Assembly: GCA_034359265.1 (NCBI GenBank)
Contig: CP136896.1
Span: 34,400,001 to 34,464,000 of the forward strand
Direction of reading: 5' to 3'
DNA length: 64,000 nucleotides
DNA from: Canna indica
Taxonomy: Eukaryota > Streptophyta > Magnoliopsida > Zingiberales > Cannaceae
Part shown: positions 34,945 to 46,009 of the stretch, piece by piece
How the letters are laid out: the number at the start of each line of letters is the position of its first letter
Position numbering within the stretch: position 1 is the first letter of the stretch
Notes under the pieces: generated by a model
The model's database searches: none
What the model saw: only the letters and a program-made list of their open reading frames with translations
Told to the model about the DNA's origin: nothing
Position numbers and translations under genes: made by a program

Positions 34945-35949
34945 ATGTCTAGTGAAATCCAATTGGCTCAAGGGTCCTCTACTCATACTCCACCACTATT
35001 CGATGGGAACAACTATGCCTATTGGAAGATCCGCATGACTGGCTTCCTTCAATCCTTAGGCATGGATGTATGGAGGATGATCCTAGTAGAGTATAAACAA
35101 CCCAATAAGGATATGGACCAATGGGACCAAAAAGAAATTAGGCTTTTTAATACAAATGCAAAGACCGTCAATGCTTTATATTGTGGTCTATCAATTAATG
35201 AATTCAATAGGATTTATACGTGTAAGTCCGCATATGAAGTATGGAAGGTCCTAGAGACCACCCATGAAGGGACTTTACAAGTAAAGGAATCCAAAATTAA
35301 CTTACTCGTGCATGATTATGAAATGTTTAAGATGCTTTCACATGAGTCCATTGATGCCATGCATGCTAGATTTTAAAATATCACGAATGGCTTAGCTAAC
35401 CTTGGCAGGGAAATAAGGGAAGAGGGGAATGTAAGGAAGCTCCTTCGTTCCCTTCCAAAATCTTGGGAGCCCAAAGTGACAGCCATCATGGAAGCCAAGG
35501 ATTTGAGCACTTTGAAGATCATCAAGCTCATTGGGTCTCTCATGACACATGAGACCCACATGAAGCAATACCAAGAGGAAGATACCCCCAAAGGTAAGAC
35601 CATTGCCTTAAAAGCTTCACATCGAGCAGAATTGTCATCCGAGGAAGAGACGGATGATCTTGAAGAAATGGCGATGCTCGCAAGAAGATTCATGAGCTTC
35701 ATGAGGGGAGGCATGAGGAAGGGAAGAAGAGGCTACACTTGCTACCATTGCAACAAGACCAGGCACCTAAGGAAGGATTGCCCACTTCTCAAGATGGCCT
35801 CCACCTCTAACCCTCACAAAAAGGAAAAATACAAGAAGAAGAAGAAGGCAATGATGGCCACGTGGGATGAAAGAGAGGCCTCATCGAGTGAAGTAGAAGC
35901 AAAAAGTGAAAAAGCAAACCTTTGCTTAATGGTAAATTTGGGTACCTAA
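34945..35949 (+). pseudogene. Sirevirus gag, element C
   Basis: The ATG at 34945 opens with MSSEIQLAQGSSTHTPPLFDG and NYAYWKIRMTGFLQSLGMD, a copia capsid start. A stop at 35374 (GCTAGATTTTAA) breaks the frame, which resumes as LANLGREIREEGNVRKLL and IIKLIGSLMTHETHM. The zinc knuckle CYHCNKTRHLRKDC (35740-35782) has Arg where the usual Gly precedes His. A lysine run and acidic tail follow, then a deletion removes the coiled-coil and second zinc knuckle found in element B, joining directly to the linker before protease at about 35935. Confidence 0.88.
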
Positions 35950-36011
35950 GAAAGTTTCTTCTCTTTTTGTAGATGGAGAAGCATCCTTAACCAAGTAGAA
36001 GCACTTGGATA

Positions 36012-39000
36012 TTGGATAGCGGTTGCTCAAAGCACATGACGGGTGACATCAATTTATTTGCAACTCTATCAAATAAAGATGGCGGACATGTCACATTTGG
36101 AGACAATGCCAAAGGTAAGATTGTTGGCATTGGTGACATAGGTATACTCCCTTACCCATGCATTAAAAATGTTTTATTAGTTGATGGGTTAAAACATAAT
36201 TTGATTAGCATATCACAATTATGTGACAATGGATACATAATTGTTTTTGAAGCATCTAAGTGTATCATTAGAAGTGCACCTTCATATGATATCATGTTTG
36301 TTGGAAATAGGCAAGAAAATGTATACACCATAGAATTAAATATTTTGCTAAATCCACATGTTAGATGCTTAGTTGTCATGGACAATGACTCTTAGTTGCG
36401 GCATAGAAGGCTAGGACATGCTAGCATGATCCTCATCCAAGAGATATCTAGGAAAGAATTAGTTAAAGGCTTACCCAAAATAAAGTTTGAAAAAGACAAA
36501 CTTTGTGATGCATGTCAACTAGGTAAGCAAGACAAATCATCATTTCATAGCATTAATCAAGTTAGTACATCTAGAATTCTTAAGCTTGTACACATGGATC
36601 TTTTTGGTCCATGTGATGTAGCTAGTCTAGGTGGAAAAGTATATTGTTATGTATTAGTTGATGATTTTTCTAGATTTACATGGGTTTTCTTTTTGGCCAA
36701 AAAAAATAAAACTTTTGAGTTTTTCAAAAAGTTTGCAAAGAAAGTTACAAATGAAAAAGGAATTTCAATTTTGAAAATTAGGAGTGACAATGGAGGGGAG
36801 TTTAAAAATAAATTTTTTTCGAGTTTTGTGATGAATTAGGCATTGAACACACCTTTTCTTCCCCTAGGACCCCTCAACAAAATGGGATGGTTGAGAGGAA
36901 GAATAGGACTTTACAAGAAATTGCTAGGACCATGCTATGCGAAAATAATTTGCCTAAGTATTTTTGGGCCGAAGCCATAAATATCTCTTGTTATATTCTT
37001 AACCGAGTTTTATTGAGACCAAAAATAAAGAAAACACCTTTTGAGCTTTGGAATGGTAAAATCCCAAATGTGGGATATTTTCATATTTTTGGATGCAAAT
37101 GTTTTATATTAAATACTAAGGAGAATTTAGGAAAATTTGATTCTAAATCCGATGAAGGAATTTTCCTAGGTTACTCCACTAATTCTAAAGCATATAGAGT
37201 TTACAACCGTAGAACAATGATTGTTGAAGAATTCATGCATGTCACGTTTAATGAAACTAATGATTCTTTTAGAAATGTGAAGATTGTGAATGTAAGTGAG
37301 GAACTTGAGGATCTTACACTTCATGATAAAGAAGTGGAGGATGAAGATAATGAGGAGACCCAACATGAAGAACCTCCATCCTCAAATCTACCTCAAGTTG
37401 AAGAAGAATAAGAAGAAGAAGAAGCTCTACCACCTCTCCCAAAAGGATATTGATTGCTAAGAGATCATCCAATGGACCAAGTCATCGGAGAGCCTTCAAC
37501 GAGAGTGGTAACACGTTCTAAACTCAAGAATGTTTGTCAATATGTTGCTTTTGTATCTCAAGTAGAGCCTAAGAACATTAAGGAAGCAATAGAAGATGAG
37601 TTTTGGGTACTAGCTATGCAAGAAGAACTCAACCAATTTGCTAGAAATGATGTATGGGACTTAGTGGCTAGACCTAGTGAACAAACCATAATTGGAACTA
37701 AATGGGTATTTAGAAATAAGCTAGATAAAGAAGGATTGGTTATTAGAAACAAAGCTAGGTTAGTGGCACAAGGGTACAATCAACAAGAAGGAATAGACTA
37801 TAATGAAACGTATGCTCCCGTGGCTAGATTAGAAGCAATTAGAATCCTTTTGGCATATGCTAGCTTTAAGGGTTTTAAACTTTTTCAAATGGATGTAAAA
37901 AGTGCATTTTTAAATGGTTTTATTAATGAAGAAGTTTATGTTGAACAACCCCCCGGATTTGAAAGTTTTGAGTTTCCAAATCATGTTTTCACACTTAAAA
38001 AAGCATTATATGGTTTAAAACAAGCCCCTAGGACTTGGTATGGAAGACTTTCAATTTTCCTAATTGAACAAGATTTTGATATTGGAAAATCCGATGTTTC
38101 ACTTTTCATTAAGCATCATGAAAATGACATGTTATTAGTTCAAATTTATGTTGATGACATAATTTTTGGTGCTACTAATGAAATGTTTTGTAAGTGGTTT
38201 GCTAAATGTATGCAAGATGAGTTTGAGATGAGTATGATGGGAGAGCTCTCCTTTATGCTTGGTCTCTAAATCAAGCAAACCAACAAAGGGATCTTCATCA
38301 ATTAAGCCAAGTACACAAAGGAGCTCATCAAAAGGTTTGGGATGAATGAAGCCAAGATAGCTTCTACACCTATAAACGCATCCATCAAGCTTGACAAAGA
38401 TGAAGAGGGCATTAAAGTGGACGAAAAACTATATCGAGGTATGATTGGTAGTCTTCTTTATTTAACCTCAAGTAGACCCGATATCATGTTTAGTATTTGT
38501 GTATGTGCTAGGTTTCAATATTGCCCTGAGATGTTTCATTTAAGTGCGGTAAAACGCATATTGAGGTATTTAAAGGGCATGGTTGACTTAGAATTATGGT
38601 ATCCATGTCATACATCATTTGATTTAATCGGTTTTTCGGATGTTGATTTTGCCGGATGTAAGGTAGATGGAAAAAGCATTAGTGGGTGTTGTCAATTCTT
38701 AGGAGCGAGTCTTATTTCTTGGTTCTCAAATAAACAAAACTCAGTTGCGCTTTCAACTACCGAAGCGGTATAAATCGCTGCGGCTAGTTGTTGCGCGCAA
38801 GTCCTTTGGATGAAACAAATCCTTTTAGACTATGGACTTAGGTATTCTTGCATACCTATACATTGTGATAATACTAGTGCAATAAATTTAACCAAAAATC
38901 TCATTTTACACTCTAGAACTAAGCATATTGACTTGAGAGATCATTTTCTTAGGGATAATATGACTAAGGGAAATATATCGATAGAATTTGTATCCACCGA

Positions 39001-39070
39001 TAAATAACTTGCCGATATATTTACAAAACTCTTGGTTGAAGAAAGCTTCACAAATTGAAGGATGCAATTA
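36012..39070 (+). pseudogene. Sirevirus pol, element C
   Basis: Protease DSGCSKHMTGD. Integrase: RHRRLGHASM (a stop TAG at 36394 replaces the Trp before it), CDACQLGKQ, core LVHMDLFGPCD with its catalytic Asp, IRSDNGGEF, a frameshift near 36830, then MVERKNRTLQE with the catalytic Glu. An acidic linker ends in stops near 37410 and 37452. Reverse transcriptase: [33 protein letters not shown] and intact [10 protein letters not shown] near 38150; stops at 38267 and 38302. RNase H: SSRPDIMFSICVCA, DFAGCKVDGKSISG, LSTTEAV then stop at 38773, NLILHSRTKHIDLRDHFL. The protein would copy and insert the element, but at least six lesions block it. Confidence 0.9.
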
Positions 39071-39339
39071 GGAATTTGTGTTTTTCCTGGTAATTAAAAT
39101 GTTTTTCTTTAAAATGTATATGCTTTTTCAAAAATTGCATTCAATACAGTATCATCACACTTATGTATTGCTCTGTAGTGGGGCTTTGCGACCTATTGGT
39201 GTTTGCCTTCTATAAGCTTACATTAATGGGAAGGACTATAGTGGTAGATGATACTTGGTTTTTGTGGCTTTCTTGGTTTTTATGATTACACTCATTAATT
39301 GTACATTAATCCTTACCCTTTTTGATTGATGTCAAAAGG

Positions 39340-39638
39340 GGGAGAAAAAGTAAGGTCACACTTGGTTTTCACAATGCATATAGTTAGGGTGAGTTTTATA
39401 GTTAAGGGGGAGTTAAAAATGATATGTACATTGATAGGGGGAGCATAGGATGAGTTATAAGTATTTGAATATGCACATTGATAGGGGGAGCATAGGTTGA
39501 GTCATAAGTAGTTGAATACATATGCTAAGTTACATATCTTGCATGCCCTAACTCATGAATGCCTTAACTCAAACTCACAAACACTTATGCTTTCTAAAAA
39601 TTTCATGTTATGTTTGTCATCATCAAAAAGGGGGAGAT
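39340..39638 (+). promoter_or_regulatory. Multiple polypurine tracts before 3' LTR of element C
   Basis: GGGGGAG tracts occur near 39340, 39405, 39437, 39485 and directly before the LTR (AAAAAGGGGGAGAT, 39625-39638). A roughly 50-bp tandem duplication (ACATTGATAGGGGGAGCATA twice, 39428-39500) created one of them. Confidence 0.85.
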
Positions 39639-41012
39639 TGTTGGCTTAAGGGTCTCTCTTAAGCCTCGATCTTTATTTTGATGATAACAAACATGTATTT
39701 AATCCAAGCGTGAAGTTTTGAGTTGAGGTTGAGGTTGCGATAAGCATGCCAAGTCCATTTAAATGAGACGAAAGAAAAGGTCGTCAAAGAAACGGAAGAA
39801 GAAAATGTCGAAGAAAGGCTCGGGCTTAGATCAAGTAGAATTCATGTGATATACCCCTAGGATAAGTGTATCCCAAGCCAAAATTGTAAAGTTATCCAAG
39901 TTGAAACTTGGTAACTAAACCCATAAAAAAAAGGCATGTAAAAATCCATGAAGAAGTCAGCCTCAGCCTGAGTTCGGTCGACCGGTCGGTGGACCGAACA
40001 AAGTAGTATTCTGTTGAGCAGCCGTTCGGTCGATCGGTCGGTCGACCGAATAGCAGTAAAATCTGGCTGTAGCCATTCAAGGCTGCATCGGTCGATCGAT
40101 CGAGGCGAAATCTTGGCAGAATGCTTAGCAGTCGACCAATCGGTCGACCGAATTGGAGATAGTCTATCGCGCGACCTTGGCAACAGTGATTCGGTCGACC
40201 GAATGTGGGATCAGCACTTTTTCGTCAGCCGGTTGACCCGTCGGTCGACCGAGCTCTCTCATATAGCCAGTGGTCGCATTGGCGGTCGATCAGTCGATCG
40301 ATCGACCGATCAATCGGCCAGCGACCGAACGGCTTCAACGACTATTTTTTTATCTGTTGAACGGGTCGTTCGAGTGAGGGGTTATAAATACCCCTCACCT
40401 AACTTCTTTACCACTTCTTAGAAGTTTTATTGAGCATTAAAAGAAGTTTCTTAAGCCTTCAAAAGAGCGAACTGCTGTGCGCGCTCTCTGCTTCAGTCGA
40501 TATCTCACTTCCGGCGCTGATTCCCTACTTCTTCAGTCTTGCTGCAATTCAAAGAGCCATCTTCTTGCAAGTTGGAGACGTGAAGGCGGTGGAAAGGAAT
40601 CTTGGTTCATTTTAAATTCTTAAAGCCCTTTCCTTTGTATTTGACATTTATTGTAGACTTGTTTTCTATTTGAAATAGCTGCTAGGTGTGCTAGGAAACA
40701 CTTAGGGTGACTTTATAGGATTGTGTTTTGCCTAGGTGAATAGGATTGAGGTGGTCTCAGAGTGGTGAGAAGGGTGGTTAGAAATCCTTGGTGAGGAGCC
40801 AAGGTAGTGGAGTAAGCAGTTGGCCGAACCACTATAACTACTCTTGTTTGCATTGCTTATTTGCTTGTCTATCATTGCTATTTATATTTGATCATATTCA
40901 CCATTAAGAAACAATTGCATTAAGTGAAGCTAAAATTGAGTAAGAAGAAAACATAGAAAAAGAGGACAGACACTATTCAACCTCCCCTTCTAGTGTCGGA
41001 TTTCACACAACG
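39639..41012 (+). repeat. 3' LTR of Sirevirus element C
   Basis: 1374 bp. TATAAATA at 40383-40390, with a shorter palindrome array (about 39972-40330) than the 5' LTR. Confidence 0.93.
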
Positions 41013-42590
41013 CAGGTTTTATTTGACTGAACTTTTGAACTGTTGAACCTAATCGTATTTCCGCATTTACTTTACTTCTGAGTTATTAATCTAAACTTGG
41101 TATTGATTCACTTTTCCTTTAAAATAAAATTTATTGTTTTCTTTTCGCTACACTATTTTTTTTGGCATGTGCATGGGTTAGGCTTCGGGGTATAGGCACG
41201 TATACCCTGGCCGGTCACGGGACCCTGAGTTGGGGCATGACAAGCTATCCCTACCCCAGTCGGTGTCCAGAGACTAGCATACCATCCTAGTTGATGGCCC
41301 AGAGATTGCTTTGATTCACTTATGTGTTATGTGGCCCGAACGGCCAGTATCCAGTATGTTACTATCTTGGTGTGGTAGGGCTGGTTACAGCCGAATCACT
41401 AGACCATGAGCAGGCCCTGGGGGCCGGGTGCTATGTGACTTAGTTAGGCTGTTATGACTGGTTACAGGATGACCCTTAGGGGTCGGTTGTCATATCAGGA
41501 TCAAATTATATCCCTGACTTTATATTATGTTGTCTTATATATATGTGATTATTGGGGATTTACGTGGAGGTTTGGAAGAACCGCTCACTAAGTCCCATGT
41601 GGATTCACGGTTTCTTTTTCTTATTTTTCAGAGCCCGATCAGTGAGATGAGGCTTGGAGTCATGGTGCAGCTGGAGGGCAGGCCGTGGCGTCGATCTCGT
41701 AGCGGCGTCCAATAGTCATAGTCTAGATGTCTAGATTTGTTATTTTCATACACTGAGAGTTGTTTGTTTTAATGCATGTATTCGACTTTGAACTCGAGTT
41801 GTTTCATTTTGTGCTTGATGTTAGCAACTTTCCCTTTTATGAAAAAAATTTGTGAACTTTCTTGAATTTTAAATAAAGCTGCATCGTTGTTTTCTATTTA
41901 TGTGTTCCAAATTCTCGTTAGTCAGTGTATGTAGTAGGCTTCAGGGTAGGACATAGACCCTGGCCGATAACACGACGCTGAGTTGGGTTGTGACATTATA
42001 AGGGGCATAGGTTGCTACCAAGGTCGACCCGACCCCCTTTTTTAAAAAACCTCTCATCGGAATTCAAAATTCTAGCGTTAGCCTCCAAAATAATAATTTA
42101 TATTTAATGGATTTATAATTAATTCGAAATTAATTAAATCTAATTAAATATAAACTTTAATTTATCTCTATAAATTAAATTCTTATTGATGAGGATTTAT
42201 CATGTGTCAATCCCTACAATTTAGGGATGCACTATAAATTAGGATTATTGAGGAACTCCTTCCTCGCGTATTAGTTCCTATAGGAAATATCTCTCGTATC
42301 ATGTCCGTAAACGAGATCTGTGATCGAGTTACAGCATGTCCAATCTCAAGACCCTAATCACTGCTTAGTCGTGTGGCAGCCGTTCGGCTAATAACACTTC
42401 CTCAGTCGACCATCTCAATCATAATACACAATCAAAGTGTTCTACACTTTCCTTAATTAAACCCCGGGCATCCACCCGTATCCGGCCCTCTTTTTTCAGG
42501 GCCTTGCCAACCGCACACTAGTGTCGCTGATTGTTCCCTAGGTATGAAACCTAGCTTGTCCACACTCTTTTTTTTTTCTTTTTTTCTGAC

Positions 42591-43871
42591 AATTTAAACA
42601 CCTTATAGTTTCCTTATAATCATCTAGCGTCATTCGCCACATTCCTTAAGTGTAATCTACATGTCACAGGCGTAGAAATGTCCAAACACAAATATGTCAC
42701 AACACATAAATTATAAAGAAATTAGTTTACAGCTACTACAATAAATAATCACATGATTTCAGCAATGAGATAATTAAATTCTGCATTTAATCAGTAAATT
42801 CCAGCAAGGAAACAAGTAGTATAATCATGGCAAAGATTGGGCACTAACATTAGAAATAATTAAAATATTCCATGTTTCACATGCCATACTAAATCCTAAC
42901 CATGTGTGTACTGTCAAGAACATTTCCTTATAACATGATAATCTCAAATACCACTACTAACAATCCATGTATTGAGTGAGCAATCTATAACCTAACAAAT
43001 AAGTTAACACTCTACATGTAAGCATGAACCAAAGCGAGCCCCTTTCTCCTCCTCACACCCACTCGACCGAATCTAACCTAGGTTACTCATGCTCGGTCAA
43101 TGTTAACCAAGGTGGAAGGAAAGGGTTTCGGCCATGATCAAGGGGAACCAAGCCATCAACCATGAAAAGAACTCGATTCGAGAGGGTTCGACCATTCTAG
43201 GAAATTGGGGGAAAATTCGGCATGACCTTGCCCCTTTTTCCTTCATACGGTCGGCCCTAATAACCTAGAAAACTACGAGAAAACTTCATATTAACAACAT
43301 ACGTATATACTAGAATCAAATCTCGGAAGAAGTTTCGGTGAATCGGCGAAAAAACTCGAGAAATCGGCAAATCCCTAAAACTTTGGGTCGGATACCCGCC
43401 TACCCTACATACCAGGTTCGATCCACTCACCTCGACTAGAGAAGAGGATGGATGGGATGAAGAAGATCTCAATTTCTCTGACGACGACGTAGATTCGGCG
43501 CCGCCCCAAAGCTTCCCTTCTCCTCCCCTCCTCACCTCGGACTACTTGCGGCTCAAATTGTCTTGAGCTGCACGACGGCTTGGAGTGAGGGGTTTATTCC
43601 CCTCTTTATTTTATGACAATAGTGCCCCTCTTCACTTAAACCCCCTCATTCGACTCCATCTAAAACTAGATTGAGCCCCGACTCGATCCGCGAATCCGAT
43701 CTCAATCCAACTTGAGTCAAACTACACATACATTCCACATACATCAACAATGGATTTAAAATTAAAATTATACCTGCTACTCGCGGCGATCTCGCGATCC
43801 GGCCCCGGCTAGTCCCGATCCGATAGGCTACACCAATGAAATTTTTATATTAGGAAATCCCGTGTATTACA
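42591..43871 (-). mobile_element. Gypsy-like LTR on minus strand, possibly truncated
   Basis: Read on the minus strand it starts at 43871 as TGTAATACACGGGATTTCC and soon has GATCGGGACTAGCCGGG, the start style of the gypsy LTRs at 29336 and 31247. A minus-strand GC-rich region near 43440-43530 matches their R-like part. The other end lacks the expected GGGNNGTGACA terminus, so it may be truncated near 42590 where it meets a T-rich tract. No coding domain is visible. Confidence 0.5.
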
Positions 43872-43929
43872 TATTTGATGGTACATATATATCAGTGTGC
43901 AGTATAATATTTGATGGTACATATATATG

Positions 43930-44254
43930 AGGTCATTATTAGAACCAATGTTAAACTTCTTATATACAATTGAGATCAATCAAAGAATTGGTCAAAATTG
44001 AGAAATTCGTAAAAGTTGTGGCCATTTTCGTTTAATAACCCTTAAATCTATGTGGATCTCTTCTAACGTGACGATATTTAAAAATTATTTTTGGATCGTC
44101 ACATCAGCAAATTAACGGACGACATCACGACTAGCTAACAAGGGGCTATTATTGGAACCAATATTAAACTTCTTATATACAATTGAGATCAATCAAAGGA
44201 TTGGCCAAAATTGAGAAATTCGCAAAAGTTGAGTCCATTTTCGTCTAATAACCC
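43930..44254. repeat. Two copies of a ~110-bp direct repeat
   Basis: Units 43930-44038 and 44145-44254 share AACTTCTTATATACAATTGA and AAAATTGAGAAATTCG, separated by about 105 bp. The second unit stops exactly where the truncated 5' LTR of the minus-strand Sirevirus starts, so this insertion may have removed the rest of that LTR. Confidence 0.8.
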
Positions 44255-44482
44255 TAAAAGCAAATCATCAATCATCTTTATTTACAAAAACCAAAAGTCA
44301 TCATCACAACAGCAACTCTATCCTGAAATCCATAGTTACAGGAGCAGTTGTAATTGTCTTACAACTGAGTAACTTAGGCTGAACTCCTAATAGACAATAT
44401 CAGTTGTAATTATCCATTCAACTGAGAACAACCTAAAATATTTTTGTCAAATATAGCCAACACACAAAAGCCAACACTAACA
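44255..44482 (-). repeat. Remnant of 5' LTR, minus-strand Sirevirus
   Basis: It matches the outer 228 bases of 15177-16147 (both contain CAACTCTATCCT and ATCCATAGTTACA) and is followed by target duplication TACTA (44483-44487). The TATA-side remainder and primer-binding site are gone. Confidence 0.85.
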
Positions 44483-44530
44483 TACTACATACGATTAGTT
44501 CAACTCATTTTAAAGTGAACTATGATATAC

Positions 44531-45034
44531 CCTTGAAAGAAGTTTGTCAATATATTTTGAACACATTTTACTGGCTAAACGTGAGTAGTCTGGACTATTG
44601 GCAAAGTACTCCTCTTTTCTCGTAGCAACAATCATATCACCATTCTCATTAATATCTGCTTGTGAACTATTAACAATTCCAACCCAAGATGTTGAAGCTT
44701 ATAGGATCTTCCTTCAAGAACCTTATAGGCAAAAGATACAACCAACAAAGTTAGGAGAATGCATATTTAATAAATTTATCAGAAATGATGAAGCAATAAA
44801 GTGAACCTTCATCAAGTGCATTAGTTCCCTCATCCATTAGGTCAAGCTTCGTCAATACCCCAAATGTTCTTTCACCCGACCAAAGATAAAATTAAGTTTA
44901 CTACATAAAAGAGGTATCATATTATGCAATATTATGCAGTTTGGTTGCGAACATAACAATATTATGTAGTTTGGCTGCAAAAGGCAATATTATGTAGTTT
45001 TCAATATCTTGCACAATGCTCTCAGGTTGTCCCT
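44531..45034 (-). pseudogene. Captured dynamin-related protein (DRP1-like) gene fragment with introns
   Basis: Three exon-like blocks read on the minus strand in the right order for the dynamin GTPase domain. 45034 to about 44996 gives EGQPESIVQDIEN after a splice acceptor (TTTTGTAG). About 44875-44811 gives ERTFGVLTKLDLMDEGTNALD, containing the GTP-binding TKLD motif. 44721-44531 gives VLEGRSYKLQH, then after a shift GIVNSSQADINEN, DMIVATRKEEYFANSPDY and LASKMCSKYIDKLLS, bounded by an AG acceptor and a GTATAT donor. Plant DRP1 proteins pinch membranes in endocytosis and cell-plate formation. The fragment lacks the P-loop exons and the C-terminal domains, and has lost codons such as the Arg-Glu of KEREYF. 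Introns show capture of genomic DNA, not of mRNA. Confidence 0.85.
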
Positions 45035-46009
45035 CTACAAAAGACACAAGATTATAAGAACATGAATCTTCTTATGGGCAAACCATTGATTAAGTCTGAA
45101 AAATCCAAACAGTGTGTATCTACAACAACTTACATACCTCACCAAAGATCAAATACTCTAGAACTAGTGCAGACTGAAACAAAGCAATAAGACTTCCATT
45201 AGAGCTCCCTCGTTCACATCTAGTTTGACCAAATTATTCAATTTGGGAAGATCGTGATGTGTCACATGCTAGGTTTGATTCATAATTTTAGTATTTTTAA
45301 ATTGTAACAAGTTGATAGAGCTGCATGTTGTGTTACATTTCCTCAAAGCAGAAAAGATACAACAGAAAAGATACTACAGGATAGTAATTATCTAATCTCA
45401 ATTATGTTGCTAAGAATAAACATTATTGAGAATTGTAAGTATTGAATTCAAAGCAGAAGAGCACCTACAAGTGTTAGGCAATTCTCCTTTGAAATTACTA
45501 GGTGTTTTCCCCTAATTCCTTTGGGGGTAGAATTAGTTTAATGAAGATTATCACAGATCCAGGATACTGTTGCAATATCTACTGAACTATTAACAAGGAA
45601 CATTGTTATATATTGTAGAAGGCATTGGAATCATACAAATAAGATATTTAGATCATATTTAGATCATACATAAACATCAACACAACTTAGTCTAATTGCA
45701 ATATGCCACAATGCGACCATACAAGTTGTATATAACCACGTTTGAATAATTGGGATGACCAAAAAATTGCATTTTGATATAACTTGCAAGAATACAAATG
45801 AAAAATAAACAAAACTAAGAATAAATGATCAAAAAAAAATTGTATGATGTGCCACTTGTATCATAGATCTAAATAATTGAATATAATAATAATTGAGATA
45901 TTTCACATAAACACTCTTCTCCATAAGAATTTTTTTATCAAGAGTGTAATAGATTTCTATAGTCAGTAACAAATAAAAATGTATAAAAGAACTCAAACGT
46001 ATGTACCGG
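45035..46009. other. CACTA interior between captured genes, unresolved
   Basis: AT-rich sequence without a supported ORF. The part next to the dynamin fragment (to about 45240) may hold further intron or exon remnants of that gene (a TTGTTTCAG acceptor-like site on the minus strand near 45178). The rest shows nothing recognisable. Confidence 0.35.

Larger units (their letters stand above)
33456..41012 (+). mobile_element. Full-length Sirevirus Ty1/copia retrotransposon (element C)
   Basis: LTRs 33456-34887 and 39639-41012 begin TGTTGGCTTAAGGGTCTC and end CACACAACA, mutated to CACAACG in the 3' copy. They are flanked by a perfect duplication CAGGT (33451-33455 and 41013-41017). It is the innermost and youngest layer of the right-hand stack. 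Gene order and polypurine tracts match element B, with which it shares high protein similarity. Catalytic residues are better kept than in B, but stops and deletions break every ORF. Confidence 0.95.
31247..41242 (+). mobile_element. Gypsy-like solo LTR carrying a Sirevirus
   Basis: It begins TGTAATATCCTAGATA and ends GAGTTGGGGCATGACA. The flanks AACTA (31242-31246) and AGCTA (41243-41247) agree at four of five bases. Pieces 31247-33455 and 41013-41242 give about 2.4 kb. The LTR holds a CT microsatellite near 31763-31786 and a 52-bp minisatellite at 32905-33100. GC-rich ORFs at 31565-31912 on both strands overlap each other and look non-coding. Confidence 0.85.
29336..41995 (+). mobile_element. 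Gypsy-like solo LTR, split by a second gypsy LTR
   Basis: It begins TGTAAGACCCAAAAA and ends GAGTTGGGTTGTGACA with a perfect duplication TTATA (29331-29335 and 41996-42000). The end resembles the LTRs ending at 6670 and 41242 (GGCTTC...CCCTGGCCG...GAGTTGGG). The two flanking pieces, 29336-31246 and 41243-41995, together give about 2.7 kb. No gypsy protein domain lies between them, so it is a solo LTR. Confidence 0.88.
28705..42590 (-). mobile_element. Solo LTR on minus strand, itself split by a gypsy LTR; right end uncertain
   Basis: It begins TGTTGGGATGGG on the plus strand (so ends CCCATCCCAACA on its own strand), right at the break in the minus-strand gag. A strong minus-strand TATA (TATAAATAGATAGCC) lies at 29321-29335, exactly where the next element inserted. 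Sequence resumes at 42001 and continues to about 42590, giving roughly 1.2 kb of LTR. The left flank is CATAG, but I could not find the matching duplication on the right, so the right boundary and the solo status are tentative. ORFs inside it look like shadows of LTR sequence. Confidence 0.5.
15177..44482 (-). mobile_element. Sirevirus-like Ty1/copia retrotransposon (minus), interrupted by nested elements
   Basis: The 3' LTR (15177-16147) and a remnant of the 5' LTR (44255-44482) share an outer end (TAACA on the plus strand). They are flanked by a perfect duplication TACTA (15172-15176 and 44483-44487). Between them on the minus strand are gag (28136-28700), a reverse transcriptase/RNase H remnant (27211-28026), and an additional envelope-like ORF after RNase H, a Sirevirus hallmark. 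The CACCGGAC motif in the LTR and the GGGGGAG polypurine tract also fit. Protease, integrase and most reverse transcriptase are missing, so the element was internally deleted as well as interrupted by 18014-26144 and the stack starting at 28705. Confidence 0.85.

Noticed and set aside
44598..44804. Plus-strand ORF of 68 codons
   Set aside because: It is antisense to the dynamin-related exon, which has clear family motifs and splice borders on the minus strand.
44531..45034. A functional host dynamin gene inside the window
   Set aside because: Only a few GTPase-domain exons are present, one with a frameshift, with no P-loop or C-terminal domains nearby.
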